Positions 20,118-31,755 of a stretch of DNA of 64,000 bases are shown here, piece after piece; the first letter of the stretch is position 1, and every line of letters begins with the position of its first letter. The translations under genes and the position numbers were made by a program. The stretch comes from Centrapalus pauciflorus (Eukaryota > Streptophyta > Magnoliopsida > Asterales > Asteraceae). The notes under the pieces were generated by a model that searched no databases, was not told where the DNA came from, and saw nothing but the letters and a program-made list of their open reading frames with translations. The stretch spans positions 113,668 through 177,667 of the forward strand of contig JAANYP010003832.1 in assembly GCA_020465985.1 (NCBI GenBank). The letters run 5' to 3'.

Positions 20118-22255
20118 TGTAACACCCAAGTAACCACAAACAGTACACGTCATAAAGTTACAAGTTTGCATTGCATTAAGCAATAATTAAATATTACAAG
20201 TGCTTGATACCACAGGTCCAAATGCCTGATTCAAGTTAATTTACGATACTTTAAGTACAAAATATGTAAAGATAAAATGGTGGTCTATTCTAGCTGCTTG
20301 AATCTTCAATCAAAGTGCGTAAGATTGAACAAGCTACCCGAGACCGCAAATATCCTTGTCAAAAATAGGTATCAACAACTAGGTCCAAAAAGTCTGCTAT
20401 CATCAAGGATCCAAGTTCACTTAGCCTGGGACGAACTACCTGCTTTGATTATGCCCTTATCAGCTTAGCCTGAAAGAAAGTTGTCATGACAGAGTAAGCT
20501 ACCACTGCTTAGTGAGTTAACAGAGTTTTATTAGTTACCACACATATATAACATACTATCAGCTGTCGGCAAGGCAACACGTCAGAGACGACAAAAGATT
20601 GAGAGATCAACCCAATCTGTATTCCCATGTGTAAGGCCGAAGCCCTATGGAAAGTGTATGGAAACGGGGCAAATAGGAAAGGAATCTCCAGAATTCCCTC
20701 CTGTGAATGGAGATCTCGCATTCGGGCAGAGCAGTTAATGCAGTATGCAGATGCAAATGTACCAATAAACAAGTAAGCAACAAGCATGCTAAGCAATTAC
20801 ATAGAATGTTAAAGTGAGCATGCAGTTCAAGGCATATCAGTTGTCCAGTTTCAGCAATGTCAAAACGTAAGTTCCTAACATACAATAAAGAAATCAAGGA
20901 ACATGCAGCAGTAGTTGTCCAGTTTCAGCAATGACTAACATACGTTCCTAACATACAATTAAGTAATCAAGGAACAAACATCATCAATTGTTCAGTTTCA
21001 ACAATGACTAACATACGTTCCTAACATACAATTAACTAATCAAGGAACAAACAGCAGCAGTTGTTTCCATACAAGGCGATAACAATCACCAATAAGTATC
21101 GAAACATATGCAAGTAAGTAATGCAATCTGTCACTCACAGTGGTCCTGAGCAATACAATTAGTCAATATAGTGCTTAAACAAGTTAAGTTGTCCGTATTA
21201 CTCTGTCAGACTGGTCAGTTCCTGCAGATCAGTTCCAATTCTAACATATCAATGTCAATTTCATACACATGATCTATATAATCCTAATTGTATTAATTAG
21301 ATTAATTATTATGTTTTGTTGCCGAGTCTGTGGTAGTTCCTAATGTCCTAGAGTGATCCTATCCTTATCATCTATCTAATAAGTCCATAAGAACTTTTTT
21401 AGGTCAGTACCAAGGTATGACCTTGAACTCCTAGCAGATTCTTATGGTTTCCTAGGTTTTTACCTAGGTCTGGCCTTGTTTCAAGGCCAAACATAGGGCA
21501 AGCAAGACATAAACACATCACACATAGCAGAACAGGTCATAAGCTGGTCAAATAGGTCGTTTTAGGATACAAGTGTGTTGCCAAGTGATGGCCACCCGTT
21601 CCTAAGTGTTTGGCCTAGTTAGCCTAGTCACGGCCTCGATTCTAGGCCTTTACTAGGGCAATTAAGGCCATTTCAGATTCTAGCAAGGCATAGCAGGTCA
21701 AATACAGGTCAAAGGCACATTTTAGTCCCACAAGTCAGTAGCCAAAGTCTCAGGTCAAGTAGGTTAAGAATTTAGGGTTATGGCCTAAACCTTGGCCAAT
21801 TACCTAGACTAAATAGGCAATTCTCGGACAACTCTTAACCAAGGCAGAATACTTAGGGACAACCAATGTCAAACATGGGTCATTTGGTGTCCTTAATGCA
21901 CATGTCAAGTTCCAAGTCATAACAAGGTCGTTAAGTCATGGTCGTCCTATTATAGGCTAGTCAAGCCCATTTAAGGTCCGTTCAAGGTCATTTTCAGGTA
22001 TAGCAAGGCCAGGCAGGTCATTTCAGTTTCTAAGGTTCGACAACAATAAAACAAGTGTTTTCCTGTTTTAAATTAAGTCCCAAAGTCAATGAATCAAGTG
22101 GTGCATGTTTAGGCCATTTTCAAGCATTAATCGGGCCAATTAGGCCCAATGAGGCCCAACAGTTGGAACAACGGGTCATTTACATATATTCAAGTTTATC
22201 AAGTCAAAATACATCAAATTCATGTATTGATCATTTGTAAGGTCCAATCATACCT

Positions 22256-22451
22256 AAGGAACTTATTCATGCCTCAGGAACTTATTCATGCCTCACGAAC
22301 TTATTCATGCCTCACGAACTTATTTATGGCTCACGAACTTATCCTCACAAGTTCATGGATCACGAACTTATGAAGCCTCACGAACTTGTGATGCCTCACG
22401 AACTTATCAAGCCTCACGAACTTGTTCGTGATTCATGCCTCACGAACTTAT
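22256..22451. repeat. Short tandem array of CCTCACGAACTTAT-type units
   Basis: Ten GAACTT cores, mostly CTCACGAACTTAT, are spaced about 17-25 bp apart, plus one inverted core (CACAAGTTCATGG). The array is absent from the otherwise similar LTRs at 8725-10842 and 56281-58712. It marks a local expansion in this LTR. Short ORFs across it are translations of the repeat. Confidence 0.85.
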
Positions 22452-22639
22452 ACAGTCAAGTTTCTATTCCTTCTGTCCAAGTCTTTTTAAGGTTCAAAAT
22501 CAAGTCCAATGGCATAACAAAACATGTACACAAGTCCCTTTAACCTATTCAAGCATTTACCAACATTTAAAGAGAAAAAAAATTAGTTTTAAAAGCCTTA
22601 GAAAGGCTGTCCAAAACCAGGAGTATTAAGGACCATTTC

Positions 22640-24018
22640 TGTAATAACGTTTTATTTATAAAATATAAATTATAGCAACAAACTTTGGATATTTAAGTAA
22701 TTTTGCCTAATTATGTGAAATTGTGTGAAGTTATGGGAAATATGTGCCTTGTATGTAATTAATTAGGATAAGTTATAATTAATTAAGAAAAGTTGCTTAA
22801 ATTAGATAAGATAATTTAAACAATTAAGATTAGCTAATTGAAAGATTAAAGACTTGAGAATAATAAAAATAGACTAAAAATAATTAAATTAGTCTAAAAA
22901 GACAAGTACTAGCAAAAAGAAATACCTCCTTGATATTTCTTGCATTTAAAATACAAAATAAGGACAAACAAGGGTAAATAAAACATTTCATCAAGGGTAA
23001 ATCAGTCATTTACTAAATAAAGGCTGAATTTTGGATTTTATGAGGGGTAAATGCTGAAAATTCTTCATTCAACTCATTCTCCAAAATTAGATTTTTTGCA
23101 AGTGAGAGCATCTCTCTCTAAAACTCTCTCAAAATCCCAACTTCTCTCTAAGATTTCTCCTAATCTACATGGCCAAATCTTGAGTTCTTTATGTCATTGG
23201 AAAGCTCTTAAGGAGTACTAAAAGATTATGCATTTGCATGTTGAGTTTGGTTCGGATCTAAGGTAAGAACACCCGAAAAACTATTCGTTTTTTTTCAGAA
23301 ATGAAGCGAAAATCAGAATTTTCAATTCTGACATGTTTGAGGCTGTTTTTGCATGAGTTTAGGACTCGATTTTGCTTGGATCATCTACAAATGTTCTAAT
23401 ACCTGAACCAAGGTTAGTTTGATGTTTTTCCTCTTCTTCTTCTTGGTTTAAAGCATAAAAAACACAGCTATTTCGCTGCTGTTGCTGTCGAATAGAAAAC
23501 AGAAAAAAGGGGGCTGTTTTGGGTGTTTAAATGAGCTGAAAATGAATTAGATTTAGACCCGATCCCTTAAAGTTCTTGTGAGTTTTGACCCAGAAACGAT
23601 GGCTTAAAGGCTGAAATATTGGACAAAAAGTCGAAGACAGCAGCAGCCCTCAGCTAAGCTGCTGTCCGGAATTTAAAAGAGTTAAAACTCGATTTCTTTT
23701 TGCTATGTGGCTTAGAATTGACCCAAATTTGCTTGGCTATGTATTGTGTGTGAAATGGATTTGTTTTGGGACCAAATTAATGCAATTATCAGTTTTAAAA
23801 GTTTAGAAATGGTCCTTAATACTCTCGGTTTTGGACAACCTTTTAAGGCTTTTAAATCTGAATTTTTGCACTTAATTGTCGTGAATCTGATTGATAAATG
23901 GTTGGATAGGTAAAAGGGACCTGTGGTATAAAACACTTGTAATATTTAATTATTACTTAATGCATTGCCAACTTGTAACTTAATGACGTGTACTGTCTGT
24001 GGTAACTTGGGTGTTACA
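22640..24018 (+). mobile_element. Solo LTR (1379 bp, plus strand) with TSD ATTTC
   Basis: The termini are TGTAATAACG at 22640 and GGGTGTTACA ending at 24018. ATTTC is duplicated on both sides (22635-22639, 24019-24023). It is inserted in the opposite orientation into a related LTR. It is shorter than the other Tekay-type LTRs because it lacks their 3' module of roughly 2 kb. It keeps the conserved donor-like CTAAG|GTAAGAACACC at 23262/23263. The last 115 bp match the LTR ends at 46143-46250 and, inverted, 51769-51879. Confidence 0.9.
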
Positions 24019-25116
24019 ATTTCTAAACTTTTAAAAACTGATAATTGCATTAATTTGGTCCCAAAATAAATCCATTTCACACACAAGACATAGCCAAGTA
24101 AATTTGGGTCAATTCTAAGCCACATAGCAACTAACAATCAGATTTTTAACCCATTAAATTCTCGGACAACAGCTTAGCCGAGGGCTGCTGCTGTCTTCGA
24201 GTTTTTGGTCCAAAAATTCAGCCTTTAAGCATCATTTCCAGGTCACAACTCACAAGAACATTAAGGGACATGTCTAAGATCGGATTAGGTCTATTTCTAA
24301 GGCCTTTTCAGTTCATTTAAACATGCAAACAACCCATTTTTTCTGTTTTTCGTTCGACAGCACAGTAGCAAAATGAGCTGCATTTTTGAGGTTTAATCCG
24401 AAGAAAAAAAGGATGAAAACATGAAACTAACCTTGTTCCAGGTATTTGAACACTTGGGTAGTTATTTTCAAATGATTTCCAAGCAAAATCGAGTCTTAAA
24501 CCCGTGCAAAACAGCCTCAAACGAATTCAGAATTCGAATTTCCGATTTTAGCATAAAAATCGAAAATATGAAGAGTTTATGGGGTGTTCTTACCTCATAT
24601 CCGAACTAAACTTAACATGCAATTGCAGAATCTTGAAGTACTCCTTAAGTGCTTTCCAATGAGATAAAGAACTCAAGATTTGGCCTAGTTGGTTGGGAGA
24701 AAACTTAGAGAGAAGTTTGGATTTGGAGAGGGTTTTTAGAGAGAGAAGCTCTCAATCCTTTGAATCTGGTTTTTGGGAGGGTGAAGAAAGAACATTTCAG
24801 CCCTCTACCCCTCATTGAATCTGAATTTTCAGCCACATTTAGCAAAAGACTAATTTACCCTTAATGAAATGCTATATTTACCCTTTTTTGTCCTTATTTT
24901 GCATTTTAAATGCAAGAAATGACAAGGAGGTATTTCTTTTTGCTAGTACTTGTCTTTTAAGACTAATTTAATTATTTTAGTCTATTTTTATTATTCTCAA
25001 GTCTTTAACTTTTCAATTAGCTAATTTTAATTCTTCAAATTTATCTTAGCTAATTTAAGCAAGTTCCTTCATTAATTATAACTTATTATAATTAATTACA
25101 TACAAGGCACATATTT

Positions 25117-25714
25117 TGTTGGTACACCCTGTGTGACGATAGCAGTCTAAGTGATCCAACATTGTGGTATTAGCAAGTGTTTGATATATATGTTTATATA
25201 TGTTTGATAATTATTATTGATTGTATGTTTGAACTTGATGTAACATATTACAAGAAGTTCAAACATAAAGTTCAAAGATAAATTCAAGCATAAGTTGAAA
25301 ACATAAGTTTCAATATGTGAAAGAGTAAATTCGAATTCTCTAAGGATTGGCATTCGAATCTATGACAGATTCGAATGTGTTCCTAGGCAGATTCGAATGT
25401 ACATCATAAGGTAGATTCGAGATTGGCCCATGGCAGACTCGAATGGTCATCTATAATTAGGGATAGACTCGAATTATTAAGGGACTTTTTGCAGAATTCG
25501 AGAGAGATTAAGCAAAAGGCGATTTCGAGTTTATCAGTGGTTTTAGTGTTGTTTTGGAGAGAATCAATTCGTAGGTGCGTCCGTCGTAGTTCGTACAGCT
25601 TATTGATAGTCTCCGTGTTCCTAGTGAGAATTGTTACCGTCAACCCGTTAACGAGGATTCCGCACTCGTTGACGGTCTTGTGTCTAGATAGATCCGTAGT
25701 GCGTAGACCTTACA
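25117..25714 (+). repeat. 5' LTR of Copia C2 (598 bp)
   Basis: Starts TGTTGGTACACCC and ends GTAGACCTTACA. It lacks 44 bp present in the 3' LTR; the breakpoint lies between two ATTCGAG words, consistent with deletion between short direct repeats. The middle part carries several TTCGAAT words. ORFs predicted here, such as 25423-25722, are LTR sequence. Confidence 0.92.
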
Positions 25715-25716
25715 AG

Positions 25717-25729
25717 TGGTAATAGAGCC
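25717..25729 (+). other. Primer-binding site of C2
   Basis: TGGTAATAGAGCC lies 2 nt after the 5' LTR. It resembles the usual plant initiator-tRNA-Met site (TGGTATCAGAGC) with two changes. Its position supports the element boundary. Confidence 0.7.
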
Positions 25730-26343
25730 TACGGGGTGTTCTTAGTGTTCTTCGTGTTCATAAAGATACATCCTATGTTTCTTGACGCTTTTGGACGGTA
25801 ATTCTCTCAAGTTTGTATTTGTGTTTTTCGTGTTTCTCGTGCTTATCAAATTGGGATACGGGAAATACTTCGTGTTTTTCACGTTTTTGATCGAAATCAG
25901 TATTTTTCGTTGTAAAAATATTGATTTAATCTGCAAAACGTTAAGAAATCGAAGTATTAGCCGTTTTTCGAGTTTGCGGCGCTCGAATCTGTTCGGAGTA
26001 ATTAGGGTTTTCTTAGTCTCGAGTTTAACCAAAATCCGCTCCTTTCGAGTTTGTTTGAGAGATAATTCGAGTTTATTTGATTCGAGTTTGCTTCGACTTT
26101 GGACTATAGTCGAACAGGGTGCTACGAATCTGCTGGGTATTCGAGTTTGTCTTGACCTTCGAGTTTGGAGACTTTTGAATCTGTCATCAAGTTCGAATTT
26201 AATTGAATTTCAAAACTTAATCGAATTTAATCCCAAATAGATTTAAACTTAATTATATTCGAATCTACCTAAAGTCGAAAGAATTAACTTAAATCAGTTT
26301 CGAATTAAATTTATTAAGTTACAATTCAATTACCTTTGAAACA
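25730..26343 (+). other. Untranslated leader of C2, rich in TCGA words
   Basis: About 610 nt between the primer-binding site and the gag ATG. TTCGAGTTT- and TCGAATCT-type words recur throughout. No splice acceptor was seen before the gag ATG at 26344, unlike the Tekay element G1. A 152-codon frame at 25782-26240 has no recognisable similarity and looks incidental. Confidence 0.6.
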
Positions 26344-26970
26344 ATGTCAAATCTTCAAAAGTTTCTAGAAATGGATCATGAGGTCGGGAAGTCTAATACT
26401 CCGCCTAAGCTGATGAAACTTGAAGACTATTATTGGTGGAAAGATCGGTTTGCCGATTTTGTGCGTTTCAACGACATGCGAATGTGGGTATGTATTGACG
26501 AAGGATACATTCCACCTATTTCAGAAGTTGAAGGCCGTCAAAGAGTCTTATCATATCAAATGATGAAGGAGGATGATAAGAAACTATATGAAGCCGAGAA
26601 CAGAGCTTTCTCGATTATTCGAATGGCTTTGCCTCAGGATATACTACACACATTCCGCACTCAAAAGACATCTAAGGAGCTTTGAGAGTCGCTAGAAAAG
26701 AGGTGTGAGGGTAATCCGAGGGTTCGAAGGAAGCGCATGGAGTTGTTGAAACAGCAGTTTGCTATTTTCAAGGCTTTGAAGGATGAACAGCTGGACGATA
26801 CCATCACCCGCTTTTATCATCTGCTGACAGAGCTTGAGAGTCACGACATTGAGTATAATGACACAGAAAAGAACAATAAGCTTCTTGATGCCTTACCAGC
26901 CAAATGGGCGATGTATGTGGCCATGATTAAGCTTAATGAAGATAAGTACTATACTCAATCATTGGAGGAT

Positions 26971-27656
26971 TGTCAGGATCTAAAACTAAATAACCAAGAT
27001 TAACTGATTTGAAATTTATCAGAGTATAAATCAATAATCTTGCTTTGAATCAAAGTTTAATTAAGAAGTTTGCGGAATAACACTTAATTATTTTAACAAA
27101 AACTTTCAGAACCAATGAAGCATAAAACATAAGAAGTAATCAAGACTGTTTGTATTGCTGAATTCAATGATTACAATCACCTCTAATCTGTTTTGATTAG
27201 ACGAAGAACACAGACTGTTCTTAGGGTTTTACAACCTTAGAGGCTTATGAAAACTTAAACAATAAAGCAATTACAGACTCAAAAATACGCAGAAAACTTC
27301 TTTCAATTGAAAACCTATTCTGTCTATTTATATTGCTTTTCGACTTGTTTCCTTGAAGGACTAGGACTTCTTTGATAGTAGATATGCTGAAATCTTCTTG
27401 TAGATATCTTCCCTGAAAATCAGCACTTTCTGTTTAAGAAACTGTTGAGCAGCTTGAGTAACTGTTGAGCAGCTTGAGTCATTGGACAGCTTGAACACAG
27501 CAGCTTGAGCAGATTTACTCTAGCAGCTTGAACTTTAACACTGGAAGCTCGAGTTTCTTTAACTAGCAGCATGAACTTTGTATTTACAGAAAAAATCTAC
27601 TAACAGTTTGAGAAGTCTAACTAACAGCTTGAATGTACTTAAACTATTTCCCAACA
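26971..27656 (-). repeat. 3' LTR of Copia C3 (686 bp)
   Basis: Reverse complement starts TGTTGGGAAATAG and ends GATCCTGACA. A TATA-like TATAAATA lies on the minus strand near 27324-27331. AGCAGCTTGA-type words are repeated many times at 27440-27560. The adjacent polypurine tract lies at 27657-27669. Confidence 0.92.
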
Positions 27657-27755
27657 ATCTCCCCCTAACTTAAATTCTTTACAAGACTTTAAGTTCTATA
27701 CAAAAATGGAAATAAGTAAGTAAACTGTTATTTACAAACCAAGGCTTTCAAAAAC

Positions 27756-30581
27756 TCACAACTGTGTAAGTTTATGATCTATAGCCTTCAAAAATTCTTT
27801 CTTCAACTCATCTCTATCACAAGATATTCTAGCTGACTTAATTTGCAGTAGCATATCTTTTGAAAAATTATAAAACTCAAAATTGAAGAAGATACCAGTC
27901 CCATCTGTGAATTTGATTCTGAATGTCTTTGACTTGACAAACAGATCAATCTGCTTGATCTTTTTCCTTTTCTTTTCAGCATCTTCTATCTCTTGTCTTG
28001 CAAAATCAGGATCAACCACTGTACTTAGATCTTTAATGAGCTGCTTGACCTGTGGAAGAGCAGACCTTACTTGTTTAACTGACCCTATATGGTACATCTT
28101 TATTAATTCTTCTCTGGTCAGCTTCTGTACTATCTGCCAAAAAGTATCATACTCCTCTTCAGGTCCAGACTCTCTTCTGATCACAAACTTTATTCTCAAG
28201 TCACGGTCATCCAGTGACTTAGCAAACCAGTAGTTGATTTGAGGTTTTGTAAAATCATGCTGATCAATCAGCTTCTCTATCTCCATAGCCTTTTGTAGTT
28301 GTTGCTCAAAGAGCACCCTTTTAACTGATGAAGGAATAGAGAGAGCAGCTTGATCAGTGGGAACAGGTGCACTGGCACCAGCTTCAGCTTGAACTGATTG
28401 GGTAGATGATTGGACTTCTTGGGATGGTTGAGCTTCTGGAGAGACTTTTGTTCTCTGTCTTTTGTCCATCTCCTTATCATGAATCTCCTGCAGCCTTTCA
28501 GTAGCCATGGACTGAGCCATTTTCTTCGGAATACCAGCTGCAAAGGCAAAATTGATAAGAAATCTTCTATGCTCAGCCTTGGAGTGCCATGTTGGCATCT
28601 TTCTCTTCCTAGCTCCTTGCTTAACCACAAACCCCTTTAAGTAATCACCTAAAGTTTCATCATCATCCATTGGGGTTTGGGCATGCTGCTCTAATTCTTT
28701 GTCTTGTTCTTCTGCTATTTTTCTTGCAACTTCAGCATCAAAGGCAATTTGGGCTTCTTTTGAAGAAAATTTATGCTTTGGAGACTCTATGAGAATGCCC
28801 TTGCCTTTGTCTTTTGTAGCAGATGTTGTAGCTTGGACTGTGCTTGTTGGAGCTTGAATTCCTTCTCTGATCACAACTCCAGTGACTTTTGAAGGAGCAG
28901 CTTGAGTTTCTAGGCTAACAGCTTGAGAAGCTGTTGGGACAGCTAGCCTAGAAGGTGGAGCTGTTGATGCTGCTTGGACTGTTGGTGTTGGAGCTGCTTG
29001 GACTGGTTCAGGAACTTCCTGATTCTCCCCCTTTTTGGAAGCATTGGTTTGGTCAGAAGGACCTACAACCTTTGCCACATGGGTTTGAATCAATTGCTCT
29101 AATTTTATGAGCTTACTCCCACAAAGAGTAAATCCTTTGTGTAGATAAGCCAGTTTCTGATTGTGAGCAGCTTCTGCCTGTTTGAGTGCATATATTTGTG
29201 CCCCCTGTGCAGCAATGATGGACATTTGGTATTCCAACATTGTTACAACAGGTTTCAGCTTTGGATCCGTTAAGAGCATCAATTGCAGGCTAGTCTCAAG
29301 ATCAGAAAACACCAGGGGTGTTTGTGGTCTATCACTGACATTAACACCAGAAGTAGAAACCTCTGGGCCCCTCTTTTCTTGGTACTGGGGACTTCCAGCT
29401 CGTGTTTGCACACTTGCTGTTGCCATGGGCGTGGTCTTAGAGATGTTGGCCCTGTCCTGTGCCTCTTGTGCAGAGACATCAGTAGTGCCAGCCACAGAAC
29501 CCATATGAACAGTCTCAGAAGAGATGTTCACCTCCTGAGTGAGGATGGGAGTGTCCTCAATTGGTTCCCTTTGGATATTCTGTGCAGAAGTATCCTCCTG
29601 CACAGGGATATATGGCTTTTGTCTAGGGGAGGAGGAGGAAGGAGCTCCTGGTCCCCTTTTCCTTTTATATAAGTATTGTAGTGGGCGTTTGGGCTGTACA
29701 AAAGGATCAGAGGGAATATTTGTATCATGAGGAGTGGGTGGGGGTCCTGGGGTTGAAGCAGTAATGTTAGGCTGTGTCTGCTCAGGCCCCTCTCCTCTGT
29801 TTCTTGTGATGATGTTCATCATTGCAGAGGGCAATGGAGCATCTATACTGACAAAATTGGCACTTGGCTTTAACAGCCTTTTGATTGAAAATAGTGAGTG
29901 CCTATGGGAAACATGTATCCGTTTGTGTTGCTTGCCTTTAAGACATGCTACACAATGATCATCACAAATGAACTCCTTTTGTGGTAATCCTCTTACCAGA
30001 TTCTTTTTAACTAAATCATTCATGGACTTGAAGTTCATGTGACACATCCTTCTATGCCAAAGAGCAGACTCATTTGATGATGCTTTGGATATTAAACAGC
30101 TTAAAGTATTTGATTTAGTCAAGAGAGCTGTGTCCAGGCAGTAAACATTGTCCTTTCTTGGTGTTCTAAGTAAAACAAGATTTTCAGGAATTTTGAAATC
30201 CTTTGAAAGAACAATGCACTCAGAATCTGTGAACAGAACAATGTTTTGTTTGTCACAGATTTGAGAGACACTCAATAGATTGTACTTAAGCTGTTCAACA
30301 TACAGAACATCATGGAATGTCATGTTGCCTGCATTAACAGTACCTTTACCTGTAACCTTACCTCCTTTTGAGTTGCCTCCAAATGCAACAAAACCTCCAT
30401 CAAATCCTTTGAAATTTGACAAGCATTCAGAATTGCCTGTCATGTGCCTAGAGCAGCCACTGTCCAGATGCCATCTTGTCCTATGAGGAGACCTGTGGTT
30501 GCCCTGCACAAATAACAGCTTAGTTAGTAGTGGAGTAAACCCAAACCAAATTGGTTTTGGGTTGGCCTTGTACATTGACAT
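27756..30581 (-). CDS. C3 protease/pre-integrase fused to the third-ORF C-terminal region
   Basis: An open frame of 941 codons. Residues about 37-190 are Copia protease (LDSGCSRHMTG, catalytic D40) and the pre-integrase zinc region (LWHRRMCHMN ... CVACLKGKQHKR). The frame then jumps, without the integrase core, RT or RNase H, into a Pro/Thr/Gln-rich segment, a coiled coil and a C-terminal domain like the end of a third ORF. The break after KGKQHK shows an in-frame internal deletion. The ATG at 30581 is only the first one in frame; a splice acceptor (TTATTTGTGCAG, minus strand, ending at 30504) lies just before the protease. The product could be cut by its own protease, but no replication enzymes are encoded. 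Confidence 0.8.
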   Translation of the reverse strand: MSMYKANPKPIWFGFTPLLTKLLFVQGNHRSPHRTRWHLDSGCSRHMTGNSECLSNFKGFDGGFVAFGGNSKGGKVTGKGTVNAGNMTFHDVLYVEQLKYNLLSVSQICDKQNIVLFTDSECIVLSKDFKIPENLVLLRTPRKDNVYCLDTALLTKSNTLSCLISKASSNESALWHRRMCHMNFKSMNDLVKKNLVRGLPQKEFICDDHCVACLKGKQHKRIHVSHRHSLFSIKRLLKPSANFVSIDAPLPSAMMNIITRNRGEGPEQTQPNITASTPGPPPTPHDTNIPSDPFVQPKRPLQYLYKRKRGPGAPSSSSPRQKPYIPVQEDTSAQNIQREPIEDTPILTQEVNISSETVHMGSVAGTTDVSAQEAQDRANISKTTPMATASVQTRAGSPQYQEKRGPEVSTSGVNVSDRPQTPLVFSDLETSLQLMLLTDPKLKPVVTMLEYQMSIIAAQGAQIYALKQAEAAHNQKLAYLHKGFTLCGSKLIKLEQLIQTHVAKVVGPSDQTNASKKGENQEVPEPVQAAPTPTVQAASTAPPSRLAVPTASQAVSLETQAAPSKVTGVVIREGIQAPTSTVQATTSATKDKGKGILIESPKHKFSSKEAQIAFDAEVARKIAEEQDKELEQHAQTPMDDDETLGDYLKGFVVKQGARKRKMPTWHSKAEHRRFLINFAFAAGIPKKMAQSMATERLQEIHDKEMDKRQRTKVSPEAQPSQEVQSSTQSVQAEAGASAPVPTDQAALSIPSSVKRVLFEQQLQKAMEIEKLIDQHDFTKPQINYWFAKSLDDRDLRIKFVIRRESGPEEEYDTFWQIVQKLTREELIKMYHIGSVKQVRSALPQVKQLIKDLSTVVDPDFARQEIEDAEKKRKKIKQIDLFVKSKTFRIKFTDGTGIFFNFEFYNFSKDMLLQIKSARISCDRDELKKEFLKAIDHKLTQL

Positions 30582-31689
30582 AACTAAAAACTGTTTTTGA
30601 CTTCTTGTATTTGGTGAGATCTACTGATGGAGTCTTTGGAGAGTATTTAGTGATAATATGAGGTATCCAATTATTTTGATCATCTTTTCTTCTGACAGTC
30701 TCAGATGATTCACTAGCAGCTCCAGTTGGATGCCCAGCAGCTTGAGCTGTGTTTGTAGTGCTAACAGTTTCAGTTTTTGCACTAACAGCATCAGATTTTG
30801 ACTTAGCAGTCTGATCTGTTGCATTAGCAGTTTGAGCAACAGATTTGTCCTTGACACACCATATTTGTTTAAAACTTGATTTAGGCTTTGCCAAAACTTG
30901 TTTTTGATGTGTGCACTGTTTTTTATTGACTTTTGAGAATCTGTGATCAACTGTTCTCTTTGGAGCTGCTGTGGAAGGTTTCACTTTTGAGTGCTTTACC
31001 TGTTTAGGATTTGATTTTGTGTGATGCACAGTCTGTTTTGCAACAGCTGGTTTGTAAAAACAATCCTTGGCTAAGTGATTCTTCCTTCCACAGTGAAAGC
31101 ATCTTTTGACAGTTTGAATTGGAACACCAGACTTTTCTGTCAATTTCTGGTTCTTGTTTCTCTGGTTTCCTCTTACCTGCTGTTGTTTAGGAAACTTTTG
31201 AACACCATGCTTTTGGCATGTGCAGATAGAAACAGTTTTACCTCTTTTAGTTCCTTTTGATGAAGATGCAGTGTTACAGTTAGAATGTACAGAAACTTGT
31301 GGAGTAGCATTGCATACACTCATCTTCTCTTTTCCTTTCTTACTGGGAACTTGGACTTCTATGGGTGCACTCTTTGTGTCACAGTCTCTATTTTGACTCT
31401 TATCTTCTTTTAATTCAGGACTATTATCAAGGATAGGATCTACAATAGTCATAGACTCATCTAGTGGTTCATTGACAAGTCTATCAGCAACCTCACTCAT
31501 TGGGTGTATGTACTTGTTGTTGTATGGAGGAGGAGTAGCTCTGTATCCTATTCCTTCTTTGGGATTGACCTGAGATTTGAATCTATCTTTGAATTGAACT
31601 TCCATTAGGTGTTCTAGCTTTTGATTTGCTAACTTGAAGTTACCTAGATCTATGTTAACAGATTCCAGTTTCTCATTAGCCTCTAACAC
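30520..31689 (-). pseudogene. C3 gag, C-terminal part
   Basis: This frame continues the gag at 31756-33147 after a single in-frame TGA (31756-31758); the first ATG is at 31689, but coding similarity starts right after the stop. It contains coiled-coil sequence, a second CCHC knuckle (CFHCGRKNHLAKDC) and Lys/Thr-rich stretches. It ends with TAA at 30520, inside the branch-like TACTAACTAAG that precedes the acceptor for the protease frame. The pol frame is shifted by one base relative to this one. Confidence 0.75.
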
Positions 31690-31755
31690 CTTCTGTTCAG
31701 TTTCTTCTACCTTTTTATTCAGAGATTCTATTTTCTTATTGAGTTCCTTTTTCTC

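Noticed and set aside
22256..22451. CRISPR-like array
   Set aside because: Units are irregular, have no unique spacers, and lie in a plant LTR.
25423..25722. ORF repeated at 45044-45430
   Set aside because: Both are the same LTR sequence of C2, one in each LTR; no sign of a protein beyond LTR identity.
25782..26240. 152-codon frame in the C2 leader
   Set aside because: No similarity recognised, lies between primer site and gag, and composition follows the TCGAGTTT words.
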